From Panopea generosa (lineage: Eukaryota; Mollusca; Bivalvia; Adapedonta; Hiatellidae): DNA of 64,000 nt. Each line of letters begins with the position of its first letter. The first letter of the stretch is position 1. Positions 11,890 through 24,690 of the stretch are shown one piece after another. The stretch covers positions 10,639,874 to 10,703,873 of the forward strand of contig CM055907.1 of assembly GCA_029582155.1 (NCBI GenBank). Reading direction: 5' to 3'. The notes under the pieces are model-generated. The model saw only the letters and a program-made list of their open reading frames with translations, had not been told where the DNA came from and made no database searches. A program made the translations under genes and the position numbers.

Positions 11890-13035
11890 TAAGCTTAGAG
11901 CTTCCATTGCAACTGAGCCAATATAAATTAATATAAACTATACTTGAAAGAGCTTCCTTCACAACTGAGCCAATGTAAATTAATATTAACTATACTCAAT
12001 AGAGCTTCCTGCACAACTGAGCCAATATAAATTAATATAAACTATACTTGATAGAGTTTCCTTCGCAAATTAATATAAACTATACTCGATAGAGCTTCCT
12101 TCGCAACTGAGCCAATATAAATTAATATAAACTATACTTGATAGAGTTTCCTTCGCAACTGAGCCAATATAAATTAATATAAACTATACTAAATAGAGCT
12201 TCCTTCGCAACTGAGCCAATATAAATTAATATAATCTGTACTTGACAGAGCTTCCTTAAAAACTGAGCCAATATAAATTAATATAATCTGTACTTGACAG
12301 AGCTTACTTCGCAACTGAACCAATATAAATTAATATAAACTATACTTGATAGAGTTTCCTTCGCAACTGAGCCAATATAAATTAATATAAACTGTACTAA
12401 ATAGAGTTTCCTTCGCAACTGAGCCAATGTAAATTAATATGAACTATACTAAATAGAGCTTCCTTCACAACTGAGCCAATATAAATTAATATAAACTATA
12501 CTTGATAGAGTTTCCTTTGCAAATTAATATAAACTATACTCGATAGAGCTTCCTTCGCAACTGAGCCAATATAAATTAATATAAACTATACTTGATAGAG
12601 TTTCCTTCGCAACTGAGCCAATATAAATTAATATAAACTATACTAAATAGAGCTTCCTTCGCAACTGAGCCAATATAAATTAATATAATCTGTACTTGAC
12701 AGAGCTTACTTCGCAACTGAACCAATATAAATTAATATAAACTATACTTGATAGAGTTTCCTTCGCAACTGAGCCAATATAAATTAATATAAACTATACT
12801 TAATAGAGCTTCCTTCGCAACTGAGCCAATATAAATTAATATAATCTGTACTTGACAGAGCTTACTTCGCAACTGAACCAATATAAATTAATATAAACTA
12901 TACTAAATAGAGCTTCCTTCACAACTGAGCTAATATAAATTAATATAAACTATACTAAATAGAGCTTCCTTCACAACTGAGCCAATATAAATTAATATAA
13001 ATATACTTATAGAGCTTCCTTTGCAACTGAGCAAA
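11890..13035. repeat. 52-bp tandem array
   Basis: About 22 units of 52 bp carry AACTGAGCCAATATAAATTA and AGAG(C/T)TTCCTTCGC. Two shortened units lack AACTGAGCCAATAT (near 12063 and 12511). They sit about 448 bp apart in the same order of neighbouring variants, so a multi-unit block was duplicated. Each unit has the near-palindrome ATTAATAT. The array is abutted by a SINE-B on its right. Confidence 0.93.
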
Positions 13036-13039
13036 TATC

Positions 13040-13295
13040 TTTTTTATTTTTGAATGGGGTTAAACGACATTTTCAATACATTTCAGGTTATATAATTATG
13101 GCATATCCAGTTTTACTGGTGGAGGAAGACCTCAGACTGACTCAGACTGAGTAGAAAGACTGAGTAGAACCACTGCCCTTCCGCAAGTAACTGGAAAGTT
13201 TCTCACATAAAATTTTTCGAGCAAGCATTACTAAAACCTACGACCTTAGCTGTGAGAGGTAGGTGATCTTGAGACAGCACCTTGGACCTGAGTCA
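13040..13295 (-). mobile_element. SINE-B copy
   Basis: This copy has the same tRNA-Leu-like head (degraded) and body as 10296-10545, including GGTGGAGGAAGACCTCAGAC and CTGAGTAGAACCACTG. The CAGACTGAGTAGAA motif is locally duplicated. It directly follows the 52-bp array. Confidence 0.8.
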
Positions 13296-13431
13296 ATATA
13301 AGTCAATATCAACTAACTTGATACTCTTTCGCTTCCACAAGATCTGCTAGTGATAATGATGATGGTGGTGATGGCAGTGATAAGAACGATGATGACAGTA
13401 ATAATGGTACTGGCAGAGACGGGAAATGATT

Positions 13432-14195
13432 GATTGATTGAATATCTAACGTCATTTTTATGCCATCAAGAACTAACAGGTGATCAGTAAAAGGGAATAT
13501 CTCCGGATTTTTTATAAAAAAATTCCAATAAATCAAGCTTATATACATACTCACTGTCCCCGTTTTGCCATAAGCATATCTATTTAAACATGTCAATATA
13601 AAATATTGAAAAGGAATTTCCTTACTTGGGTTACGCACCTATGTTACACTAAAATAGATTTCCTGCTTAAAATTGTAGCCTCTTTTGTGATATATCTTAA
13701 AAGTCATGTGATTTCATTTTGATTTCAAATTGATCCGTCTTACTGGGTTTACATGATGTATAATTTGTTTCATCTGAGAAAAAGGTAAAATGACGATCTG
13801 AAGGTGTGTCTATTTATAGAATGGGGATTCCGTTTCAAGATCACCACTCTGATTGTCATGTTTTTGTGGATTTAATATACCAAACCATTTGGATTTAATT
13901 TATTTATGATAATGCGATGCTTTATATCCATTCTAAAAAAATTTTTTTTGTTAAGACATTTATAGAGAGTGTTCCTGATATATTCCCTTTAACTTAACTG
14001 GGATACTGGAAGGTTAAACAGTACTCAAGCACACCCATCTCCACAAGTAACTGATATCTTTCCAGCTTGAAACAGTGGTGAGAAACAAATGATAACGAGA
14101 CGCAATGTTGTATATCAATCATTGTGACGACTGTGGCCAGGTGGGGATTTGAACTCCCAACCCCTGGATTTGAGGAGGGGAAGTTGATAGCTAAG
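13432..14195 (-). mobile_element. SINE-A interrupted by a TIR element
   Basis: The SINE-A tail (GATTGATTG) and body occupy 13432-13487, and the rest occupies 13993-14195. The latter includes CAAGCACACCCATCTCCACA and the minus-strand tRNA head near 14140-14180. The two halves join into a normal SINE-A body once 13488-13992 is removed. SINE-A consensus features are a tRNA-like head with box B GAGTTCGAATCCCC, a body of about 200 bp, and an (AATC)n tail. Confidence 0.8.
13488..13992. mobile_element. TIR element (TTAA-flanked family), inserted in SINE-A
   Basis: This 505-bp element has a left end AAAGGGAATATCTCCGGA and a right end TCCTGATATATTCCCTTT, which are inverted copies, bordered by TAA/TTAA. 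The interior matches 29086-29609 over most of its length, for example TTTCCTGCTTAAAATTG and AGAATGGGGATT.CGTTTCAAG. No ORF was recognised, so it is probably a non-autonomous DNA transposon. A TTAA target is typical of piggyBac-like elements, but assignment is inference. Confidence 0.8.
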
Positions 14196-14603
14196 GTTAC
14201 GTATGATGATGATGAGGATGATGACAGTGATGTTCATGCTGCTCATGATAAAGGTGGCCATGTTGATGATGATGGTGATAATGGTGGTGATGATGATGAT
14301 GATGATAATAATGGTGGTGGTGATGATGATGATGATGATAATGGTGGAGGTGATGATGATGATGATAAAGGTTGCCATGTTGATGATGATGGTGATAATG
14401 GTGGTGATGATGATAATAATGGTGGTGGTGATGATGATGATGATAATGGTGGAGGAAATGATGATATTGATAAAGGTTACCATGTTGATGATGATGGTGA
14501 TAATGGTGGTGATGATGATGATGTTAATAATGGTTGTGGTGGTGATGATGACGATAACGGTGGTGTTGATGATAAGGACTCATACCATTATTATCTCCCT
14601 TGA
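14195..14603. repeat. GAT/GGT-rich minisatellite
   Basis: Imperfect runs of GATGATGATGATAATGGTGG-type units contain larger repeats of about 100 bp marked by AAAGGT(G/T)(G/A)CCATGTTGATG (about 14251, 14367, 14471). The Asp/Gly-rich plus ORF and the poly-Ile minus ORF are products of the trinucleotide composition. Confidence 0.9.
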
Positions 14604-15029
14604 GTACTCCGGACCTACAGATGAAGGAGGTAGAAATAAAACTTTAGTTCTCTTTTTCTTCTTTTTTCAGGGCTTGTACTGCAGTGTTTTGTTTTTTTCT
14701 AGCATGAGTTAAATGGTCAGTATTTCACCACTAAAAAATTTGATGCTGATAACAGCTTTCTGGACAATTCTGTGTCATTTCAGAATTGTTGTTCGAGCCG
14801 CATCTAGGGCGAATAGATGACATATCGTTACTCTGGAAATTGATAGGTCTCACAAAAGCATTGAATTTAAAAAAAAAAAAAACCTGGTCAAGGTATACTT
14901 TTTTTTCTTTATAATTGCATATTTTGAACCAATGAAGAATTTGAGCCCAGACACATGCTGCAGAATTTAATTTTTCACTCTGTTTTGGACATAAATGTTA
15001 CAATGGAGCCCTATGGGAAATGTAATAGT
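14604..15029. other. unassigned interval
   Basis: Short T-rich and A-rich runs lie between the two GAT arrays. No exon, tRNA or repeat family was recognised. Confidence 0.5.
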
Positions 15030-15935
15030 GGTGTGAGACGATAATGGTGGTGATGATGATGATAATGATGACAATAATGGTGATGATGATGATGATATTG
15101 GAAGAGGTGATGATGACATGGATAATGGTGGTGATGATGATAATGGTGGTGGTGGTGATGATGATAATGGTGGTGGTAATGATTATGATAATGGTGGGGG
15201 TTATGATGATGAAAATGGTGGTTGTGATGATGACAATGATTATGGTGGTGATGATGATGATGATGATGATGATAATGAAGATAATTGTGGTGGTGATGAT
15301 TATGATAATGGTGATGATGATGATAATGGTGGCGGTGATATTGCAATGATAATGGTGGCGGTGATGATGATGATGATAATGGTGGTGGTGGTGATGATGA
15401 TAATGATAATGGTGGTGGTGATGATGATGGTAATGGTGTTGGTAGTGATGATGATGATAATGGTGGTGGTGATGATGATGATAATGGTGGTGGTGGTGAT
15501 GATGATAATGGTGTTGGTGATGATGATAATGGTGGTGGTGATGATGATGATAATGGTGGTGGTGGTGATGATGATAATGATAATGGTGGTGGTGATGATG
15601 ATGATAATGGTGGTGGTGATGATGATGATAATGGTGGTGGTGGTGATGATGATAATGGTGTTGGTGATGATGATAATGGTGGTGGTGATGATGATGATAA
15701 TGGTGGTGGTGGTGATGATGATAATGATAATGGTGGTGGTGATGATGATGATAATGGTGTTGGTGATGATGATAATGGTGGTGGTGATAATGATGATAAT
15801 GGTGGTGGTGATGATGATGATAATGGTGTTGGTGATGATGGTAACGGTGGTGGTGATGATGAAAATGATAATTGTGGTGTTGATGATGATGATGATGATA
15901 ATGATGGTGGTAATACTGATAATAGTGGTGGTGAT
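15030..15935. repeat. GAT/GGT-rich minisatellite with higher-order period
   Basis: Units of about 24 bp (GATGATGATGATAATGGTGG plus TGGT) run for 0.9 kb. Variant units with GGTGTTGGTGATG recur about 147 bp apart (15511 and 15658), showing block duplication in the middle. Apparent Met/Val-, Asp/Gly-, His- and Thr/Ile-rich ORFs in several frames are composition artefacts. Confidence 0.93.
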
Positions 15936-16184
15936 GCTTGTATTGGGGCTGATGCCTACCAAGAATTTGAGAATACCGAAGGTGCTAATGATGATACTCA
16001 TAAAAATAATTGTGAACAGAAAGTATTTGAATTTCATTTGAATGCACAAAGAGTCATAAGCAGTGCATGGTCAAGTGGTAAGGTGATTTCAGTACATGTA
16101 ACACTAAAACTGACATATTAGATCAAGAGCTCAAACTATTAATTTAAACTTATTTATTTTTACTTTGATTGTGAAACAAGTTCT

Positions 16185-16345
16185 TACAACTTCTACAGTC
16201 TTCCTGTGTAGAACCAGTACTAAGCTTACCGGTATGCGGAGAAAGTGTCTTGCTCCAGGACTCTACACATAGCCATGGCAGAGGATCTAGCCGACAACTC
16301 TAATTCTGTGTTCAGTGCTCTACCACTGGACCATGAGCTCAGCAA
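16185..16345 (-). mobile_element. tRNA-like SINE
   Basis: On the minus strand, GGTCCAGTGGTAGAGCACTG (an A-box region) is followed by GGCTAGATCCT, a degraded B box, at tRNA spacing. Body sequence follows. No second full copy was found in the window. Confidence 0.5.
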
Positions 16346-16689
16346 ACTATATAACAACTATAGTTGTGAAATATAAAGATACACTACACTCATTGTATAT
16401 ATAAGACCCATTAGCACTTCAACTCTGGCAGACCCAAGAAATGACAGAATGATGACAATGGAAACCAATAAACAACATGCTATGTAAAGCAGCTGAGCTG
16501 CAAACTAATTATGAATGATAATGTTTTTTTTTCTGAAAATATCAATTACTGCGCCCTGGTGGACAGATAACAATGCCTCATCAGTTCATACAAGTCTTGT
16601 CACAACCACTGTAATCTGTCTTGCTGAACCTGACAGGATATAAATCTTGCTATTATCAAAGTGAGATATTTCTAATAAATCCTCACAGC
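16346..16689. other. unassigned interval
   Basis: AT-rich sequence with no exon or repeat recognised. Confidence 0.4.
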
Positions 16690-16965
16690 CATGGCAAAAG
16701 ATGTGAAGAAATGAGGGTCATTCCTAATGTGATATTATTTAAAAGACATAGAAATGAGGGTCATTCATAATACAATATCATTAAAAAGACATGAAGAAAA
16801 GAGGGTCATTCATAATGTGATATCATTAAAAAACATAAAGAAGTGAGGATTATCATAATGTGATATTATGAATAAGATCTGAAAAAAGTGGGTCATTCAT
16901 AAATTCATAATGGGATATCACTGAAAAGACATGGAGAAAAGAGGGCCACTCATAATGTTACATTA
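16690..16965. repeat. about 50-bp tandem array, degenerate
   Basis: Five to six units carry GAGGGTCATTCATAATG and GATATCATTAAAAAGACAT, with spacing 45-60 bp. Units diverge strongly. Confidence 0.8.
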
Positions 16966-17479
16966 TAATTGAATAATCTTATTTTCCAAATCTCTTTGTA
17001 TGGCATCAATGGCTAACAAAAAGCAATATTGTCTAAGTAAGTCAGTATGCCTTGGAATTCAACTATTATAGGTTTGCCTTGCTTCTTCGTAACTGTGCTT
17101 CATCACTAAACATTAAGCTGAACTTTAGGATTGCCCCTCAAGGATCCCCACTTTAGAGGAAAAGCAATATTCTAACATATCAGTACTGGCGGAAATTGAA
17201 AAGATGACTGCTCTAAACATAATAAAATAGTTTCATCAATGTTTCTACAAGACAAATGACAACTTACAAGGCATCTTCAATTTAATCTCATGCTTACAAG
17301 CTGAATATGCATTAGGAAAGCTTTCAAATGCACGCCTTTGAAGTTTTTTGGTTATTCAACTTAACTCAGGGAGAAATAACAAATTAATGCATTGTTTTAT
17401 GTTTTTTTTAAATATATAGGTCATGTTAAACTATTCTGGATGATGGGATAGAGACCTATGGTGAATCAGGGAACCATAG
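16966..17479. other. unassigned interval
   Basis: No coding exon or repeat was recognised. The sequence is ordinary AT-rich intronic DNA. Confidence 0.4.
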
Positions 17480-17870
17480 CTGAGAAATATGAATGGGATC
17501 AGGGATAGGAAGGAGGCCCCAGACAATCTGGGAACTATAAACCTGGGATAAGAAGGAGGCCCCAGACAATCTGGGAACTATAAACCTGGGATAGGACGGC
17601 GGCCTCAGAGAATCTGGGAACTATAAACCAGGGATAGGAAGGAGGCCCCAGACAATCTGGGAACTATAAACCTGGGATAAGAAGGAGGCCCCAGACAATC
17701 TGGGAACTATAAACCTGGGATAGGAAGGAGGCCCCAGACAATCTGGGAACTATAAACCAGGGATAGGAAGGAGGTCCCAGACAATCTGAGAACTATAAAC
17801 CTGGGATAAGAAGGAGGCCCCAAACAATCTTGGAACTATAAACCTGGGATAGGAAAGAGATCAACGAAAA
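17480..17870. repeat. 43-bp tandem array
   Basis: About nine units contain GGGATAAGAAGGAGGCCCCA, GACAATCTGGGAACTATAAA and CC. Units alternate between GGATAAGAAGG and GGATAGGAAGG and between CCTGGGAT and CCAGGGAT, and the same order of variants repeats. Confidence 0.92.
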
Positions 17871-17884
17871 CCTGGAAACCAAAG

Positions 17885-18045
17885 AGTTGTAGGTTCGAGT
17901 CCCACTCAGTCTAAAAACTTTATCTGAAAAAAATTGCCAGATACTTGCCCGAGGTCAGTTAGTCTTCCTTCATCAACAAAACTAGATATGCTATGTATAA
18001 CCTGAAATCTGTTGACAAACGTTAAACCTCATTAAAAAAATCACT
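17885..18045 (+). mobile_element. SINE-B fragment
   Basis: The B box GTAGGTTCGAGTCCC is followed by a SINE-B body in plus orientation, with the tail word AACGTTAAACCTCAT. The A-box half is missing, and the array at 17480-17870 adjoins it. Confidence 0.6.
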
Positions 18046-18584
18046 GAAAGACCATCCCAAGTACTCATATAATGAGGAGTTTTAAATATTGAGGTACTTT
18101 TGTAATGTTCCCTGTCCCTGTTGTTATCACCAACCCTGGCCGAAGTACTGGCAGAGTCTGGATCATGATACAAATGTAAGACTTGCCAATGCTTTAACAC
18201 AAAAGAACTGTTACATTAATTAGGAAATTTAGTTTGTGGTGTAACATCTGCCTTCAACTCTGGACTGAAATACTGTTGCCATTTGTACATCTCTGCTTTC
18301 CTGTGGTGGCCATTTTTAATATTTCATGACAACAGAAACAAGTGGACCACTATGGCCTGAAAATACTCGCCCTTGATATAAGACAAGTGCCAAGTTTTGA
18401 AGGAGAGCATAAAAAGGTTAAAATAAGATGAATTAATAGATAAAACCTCAATACATAGGTACATATGGTCTGTCTTATATAGAACACATCAGCATAATAA
18501 ACACAGTCAAAAAATGACAGTAGAACATGTGCAAGAAGATTGTTCAAATTATAAAAATGCAAAAAATGAAAAAGAAGTGAGTGG
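18046..18584. other. unassigned interval
   Basis: No repeat family or exon was recognised. The short minus ORFs here have no recognisable features. Confidence 0.4.
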
Positions 18585-20945
18585 AAGCAAGTATAGCCAC
18601 ATCTTCCCTATCCAAGACTACATAGCAAGTATAGCCACATCTACCCTATCGTAGACTACATAGCAAGTATAGTCTGCTCTTCACTATGGCATACTACATA
18701 GCAAGTATAGCCACATCTTCCCTATCCAAGACTACATAGCAAGTATAGCCACATCTACCCTATCGAAGACTACATAGCATGCATAGCCTGCTCTTCACTA
18801 TGGCAGACTACATAGCAAGTATAGCCACATCTTCTCTGTGGAAGACTACTACAAAGTAAGTATAGCCACATCTTCCATGTGGAAGACTTCATAGCAAATA
18901 TAGCCACATATTCCCTATGGCAGACTACATAGCAAGTATAGCCACATCTTCCATATGGAAGACTACATAGCAAGTATAGCCACATATACCCTATGGAAGA
19001 CTACATAGCAAGTATAGCAATATCTTCCCTGTGCAATACTACAAAGCCAGTATAGTCACACCTTCATTTTTGAAGACTACATAGCAAGTAAAGTCACATC
19101 TTCCCTATAGATGACTACATAGCAAGTATAGCCACATCTTCCCTGTGGAAGACTACATAGTAAGTATAGCCACATCTTCCCTGTGGCAGACTACATAGTA
19201 AGTATAGCTACATCATCCCTGTGAAAGACTACATAGCAAGCATGGTCAACTCTTCCCTATGGTAGACTACATAGCAAGTATAGCCACATCTTCCCTGTGG
19301 AAGACTACATAGCAAGTATAGCCACATCTTCCCTCTGGAAGACTACATAGCAATTATAGCCACATCTTCCCTCTGGAAGACTACATAGCAAATATAGCAA
19401 CATCTTCCTTTTGGGAGACTACATAGCAAGTATAGACATATCTTCCCTATGGCAGACTACATAGCAAGTAAAGCCACATATTCCCTCTGGTAGTCTATAT
19501 AGCAAATTTAGCCATGTCTTCCCTATAAAAGACTTCATAGCAATATAGCCACATCTTCCCTGCGGAAGATTACATAACAATCATAGTCACCTCTTCCCTG
19601 TGGCAGACTACATAGCAAATGTAGCCACATCTTCTCTGTGGAAGACTACATTGCAAGAATAGCTGCATCTTCCCTTTGGAAGACTATATAGCAAGCATAG
19701 TCTGCTCTTCACTTTGGAATACTACATAGCAAGTATAGCCACATCTTCCCTGTGGAAAACTACATAGCAAATATAGTCACATCTTCCCTTTGGAAGACTA
19801 CATAGCAAGACTAGACACATCTTCTCTGTGGAAGACTACATAGCAAGTAAAGCCACATCTTTCCTACAGTAGACTACATAGCAAGTATAGCCACATCTTC
19901 TCTATGGAAGACTGCATAGCAAGAAAAGCCATGTTTTCCCTATGGCAGACTACATAGCAAGTATAGCCACATCTTCCCTATGGCAGACTTCATAGCAAGT
20001 GTAGCCACATCTTCCCTAAGGCAGTCTATATAGCAAGTATACTCACATCTTCCCTGTGAATGACTACACAGCAAGTATAGCCACATCATCCCAGTAGAAG
20101 TCTACATAGCAAGCATAGCCACATGTTCCCTGCTGAAGACTGCATAGCAAGTATAGACACATGTTCCCTGCAGAATACTGCATAGCAAGTATAGCCACAT
20201 CTTCCCTATGGAAGACTACATAGCAAGTGTAGCCACATCTTCTCTAAGGCAGTCTATATAGCAAGTATAGTCACATCTTCCCTGTGAATGACTACATTGC
20301 AAGTATAGCTACATCATCCCTGTGAAAGACTACATAGCAAGCATGGTCAACTCTTCCCTATGGCAGACTACATAGCAAGTATAGCCACATCATCACTGTG
20401 GAAGACTACATAGCAAGTATAGCCACATCTTCCCTATGGCAGACTACATAGTAAGCTAAGTCACATCTTCTGTGGAATACTACAAAGCAAGTATAGCCAC
20501 ATCTTCTTTGTGGAAGACTACATAGCAAGTATAGCCACATCTTTTCTGTTCAATGACTACATAGCAAGTATAGATACATCTTACCTGTGGAAGACTACAT
20601 AGCAAATATAGCCACATCTTCCCTATGGAAGATTACATAGCAAGCATAGCCACATCTTCCCTTTGGCAGGCTACATAGTAAGCTAAGCCGCATCTTCTGT
20701 GGTAGACTACATAGCAAGTATAGCCACATCTTCTTTGTGGAAGACTACATAGCAAGTATAGCCACATCTTTTCTGTTCAATGACTACAAAGCAAGTATAG
20801 ACACATCTTACGTGTGGAAGACTACATAGCAAGTATAGCCACATCTTCCCTATGGAAGACTACATAACAAGTATAGCCACATCTTCCTTATGGAAGACTA
20901 CATAACAAGTATAGCCACATCTTCCTTTGTGAAGACTGCATAGCC
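18585..20945. repeat. 38-bp tandem array
   Basis: About 62 units contain CATAGCAAGTATAGCCACAT, CTTCCC and TGTGGAAGACTA. There are two levels of higher-order structure. A six-unit block marked by GTAAGCTAAG recurs 227 bp apart (20451 and 20678). A block marked by GCATGGTCAACTCTTCCCTA recurs about 1.1 kb apart (19240 and 20340). The right edge decays into unique sequence. Confidence 0.95.
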
Positions 20946-21393
20946 AAATATCAATTTCATTTTATGTTTGATAGTTTTCCTGAATAAAACAGAATGTAAT
21001 GAAATAGCAAATAAAACTCAAACCTGATTTCCTTGGTATATAATTTTCCAGTTTTGTAACCTTATATAAATAAAAGTTTTATATACAGTTCAGAGTAATC
21101 TTATATCCTCTAGGGAATTGGAAGAAACACAATCAAGGGAAGTATTGTTATCTGTATGATCCAAGTAAAACAATTGGCTCGATTCAGCCAGCAGAAAAAG
21201 GGGTGTAACTCTACAACACATCACATGATATCTCTGTTTCAGGGTTAACAATTAATTATACTGGGCTGGTGAAGACACAAGAACAATAGTAACAATTAGG
21301 GAAATTAGTTTCTGGCCCGCATCGGTCAATTAGACAAAGAGAGGTCATCATGTCAGCTCAAACTGATAGAGAGGCAGACAGTGAAGACAGACA
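20946..21393. other. unassigned interval
   Basis: AT-rich sequence between two arrays. Nothing was recognised. Confidence 0.4.
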
Positions 21394-21578
<185 letters not shown>

Positions 21579-21869
21579 TATAAGACAATACGGTAATTGC
21601 TATTACTGTAACATGCACACATGTATTATAATCCATGTACATTGTTACATCACTGTCATGACATTTACACCAACTATTTGTTGCTGCCGTACACCTCATA
21701 CAGACATGCTAACCTTCTCTAACCTTCTCTCTGTCTGTAAAACTGTACATTCTATAATTCTATACACTATCTTGACATTTAACCCATTTTGTTTTTATTA
21801 TTATTTTATTTGTGATTATTTTTGATGATAAACTATGTAACAGGCTTAAATCCAAAATATTCTCTTATT

Positions 21870-21942
21870 TTGTTTTATTATGATGATAAAGATGATGAAG
21901 ATGATGATATGATGATGATGATGATATGATGATATTGCTGCT

Positions 21943-21973
<31 letters not shown>

Positions 21974-22059
21974 ATTATGATGATGATGACGATAATGATG
22001 ATATGATGATAATGTTGATGATGATGATGACAATGATAACGATGATTATGACAATGATA

Positions 22060-22110
<51 letters not shown>

Positions 22111-22255
22111 GTGATGATGGTAGTGATTGGGATAAACAACATTTTTAACTTGTGATGATGGTGATAATACCACTGGTATTTAAGAAATCAATGTTAATGA
22201 TGATGATGAAAATGATGACTATAATGGTGGTGGTGGTGATGATAATGTTGTATAG
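21870..22255. repeat. GAT trinucleotide-rich microsatellite
   Basis: Runs of GATGATGAT alternate with a short GCT run near 21935-21953 and variant GATAATGATGAT stretches. Poly-His ORFs on the minus strand are artefacts. Confidence 0.95.
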
Positions 22256-22299
22256 GATATAGATTCAATATAGAAAAATATCAGTGTATATAAAACATC

Positions 22300-22570
22300 C
22301 ATTATATTTAGCGTCATTTTATGCTATCAAGGTCTAACAGCTGAGTAAACCTAACTGCTGTCTTTCATGGGATCCTGGAAGGTTAACCAGAACTCAAGCA
22401 CACCCATCTCCACAAGAAACTAATAACTTTCCCACTTGAATCAGTAGTGGGAGATGAATGACAATGAGACAAAATGCCGTATATAAATCATCACAGAGAC
22501 TGTGGCTGAGTGGGGATTCAAACTCATGACCATTAAGTTGACAGTCAGATGCACTACCGACTAACTCTTT
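22300..22570 (-). mobile_element. SINE-A copy
   Basis: Body words GGGATCCTGGAAGGTTAACC and CTTTCCCACTTGAATCAGTA are present, with a degraded minus-strand tRNA head (GGGGATTCAAACTCATGACC) at the right end. Confidence 0.8.
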
Positions 22571-23390
22571 ATGAATGATGGTTGGAACTGCTGCTGGATT
22601 TATGGTATTCAGGGCCATGGCAAAACAATTACACATAAAATATAAAGTTTACAATCTCCATGGTACAACAATTGTGCTGCTATTAAGGTCAATTCTTTGG
22701 GAGACTGCGACTTAGAAATGGATCATTTCAGTTCAACTTTAAACACATTTTCACAAGTCGCCCCTGACCCATCATTTCTCATTACCAAGACAAATGCACA
22801 CACAAAACACATGTAATCCACTACAGCGGCACTACAAACCATAGGACTACACAATCGAAAGGTAGCGGCCACCAGAGCAGTTATATACCCTATCTAACCT
22901 ATCTTTCATGCACTTATTTATAAAATGTGATTAATTTATAAACTTAAGAAGATCATGGGAAAAATTGGAGTATGAATTACAGGAGCAATGTATTAATTAC
23001 CCAGTAATGAAAACTTCCCCCTTGATATATTCATACACATCATTATGGTACAGGTGCACATGGCTGCCTTCCATTTCATATGTAATCAGTCTATATCAGC
23101 TACCTTCCTAATGAAACCTGTAATTTTGTTTGTTCTTGACCTGGATTGACCTTTATAACAGGTTTGAAGAACACCTTGAAGTTGAAGACACTCTGGGCTG
23201 CTGTTCAGTTCGCTTAAACGTTCATAAGGTTAGCTAACATTTTATTCCTGGACATTGGCTCAACCTCATATTAACACCCAATACATGGTAATTTTGGGGA
23301 ACCAGGCATTAAACATGTTTGCTGTTTAACGGTGCTGAACGCAGCACTGCTGTTGGTCTTGAGATGTTTTGTTTGTTTGTTTGACAGACA
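22571..23390. other. unassigned interval
   Basis: No exon, RNA gene or repeat family was recognised on either strand. Confidence 0.4.
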
Positions 23391-23575
23391 ATTCAGTTAG
23401 CCTAACCACTCTTTCCCGGAACCCTGTAAGGCTAACCAGTACTCAAGCACACCCTATCTCCACTCTTATTGATAACTGTCACACTTGAATCAGTGGTAAG
23501 AGATGAATGACAATAAGACTCTCTCTCTCTCCCTCCCTCCCCTCCCTCCCCCTCTCCCTCTCCCTCTCAGAGCGT
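23391..23575 (-). mobile_element. SINE-A fragment ending in a CT-rich run
   Basis: A SINE-A body without its head runs to CAATAAGACT and is then replaced by a CT/CCCT-rich run at 23517-23570. Confidence 0.65.
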
Positions 23576-24290
23576 ACTTTGATGAGATATGTTCACACAA
23601 CAGGGACTCGTGACATTGTGCCAAAATTGTAAACATAAGTTTTCAACAAAATATGTGTGGAAACCATAACAAAATATATATATAAACCTTGGTCACCACG
23701 ATCTCGTTTTCATAACTACACAAATTCCATGTTTACCAGTGCTCGACAAAATAAAACACTTAATGGATTCACAGCAGAACCCATATGGGCATCTGTACTG
23801 TTGTCATCTGCCCCCAGATGTCCCCATACTGAGTATAATAATGGGTGAAGGGAATGGAACTTTTGGGCACCTTTATAACACATTTTATAGATCAATTTTT
23901 AAATAATGATTATAATTTCTAAATTACGTCCTAGAATGAATCTATGTAGAGTCACTCCATTTCCATCATATATTCTGAAAGCATAAAGAAACGCTGGGTG
24001 AATTTCAGAACCTAGTTATCAAACCATTGTAAGTGATGTTTAGTTTAAGAATAATTATGTATGCAAAGATTTTTCATGAATGATTATGTCAATCATAGTG
24101 ACATCATTAATAAAATACCTTTACATATGTATTCTGAAACTGTATGATATTGCTTCCAATTGTTTGATAATGTTGCTCTGAAATTCACCTGCCATTTCTT
24201 TATACTTTCAGTATGTATTGTATATTAATTCTAAGCATATTTTTATCAATCAAATGTTATCATATGAAGTGTGTTTGGACCAAGATTGCC
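23576..24290. other. unassigned interval
   Basis: AT-rich sequence. A 63-codon plus ORF at 23657 has no recognisable features, and no splice context was seen. Confidence 0.4.
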
Positions 24291-24366
24291 TCTTACCCAC
24301 TACCTCGGCATTGTGGTTAGTGATCTTGAGACAGCGTCTTAGACCACTCAGACTTGTGGCTCAGGG

Positions 24367-24401
<35 letters not shown>

Positions 24402-24690
24402 AATTAAGAGACATTTATATGCAATCTAAGTCTAACAGACGGTCAGTTAACCTAACCACTGTTTCTGGGATCCTGATAGGTTAACCAGTAGTCGAGCACA
24501 CCCCATCTCCGCAAGTAAATGATATCATTCCAACTTGAATCAGCTGTGAGAGACGAATGATAATGAGACACATCTTTGTATATCAACCATTACGGAGATT
24601 GTGGCCAGGCAGAGATTCAAACTCACGACCCCTGGATTGAAAGTCAGACCCGCTGACTGAGCTTATCAGGCCCAGCCCAGTGTAATGAAC
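24291..24690 (-). mobile_element. SINE-B head fragment followed by a SINE-A copy
   Basis: 24295-24362 is a SINE-B head on the minus strand (TGATCTTGAGACAGCGTCTT on plus). It is followed by (GATT)n at 24370-24398, the SINE-A tail, and a SINE-A body and head to 24690 on the minus strand, with B-box region GAGATTCAAACTCACGACC. Confidence 0.75.

Noticed and set aside
14115..16049. Asp/Gly-, Met/Val-, His- and Ile/Thr-rich ORFs
   Set aside because: All derive from GAT/GGT trinucleotide repeats read in different frames.
18585..20945. CRISPR-like periodicity of 38 bp (also the 28-, 34- and 37-bp arrays)
   Set aside because: Units are contiguous with no unique spacers between them, and the genome is eukaryotic.
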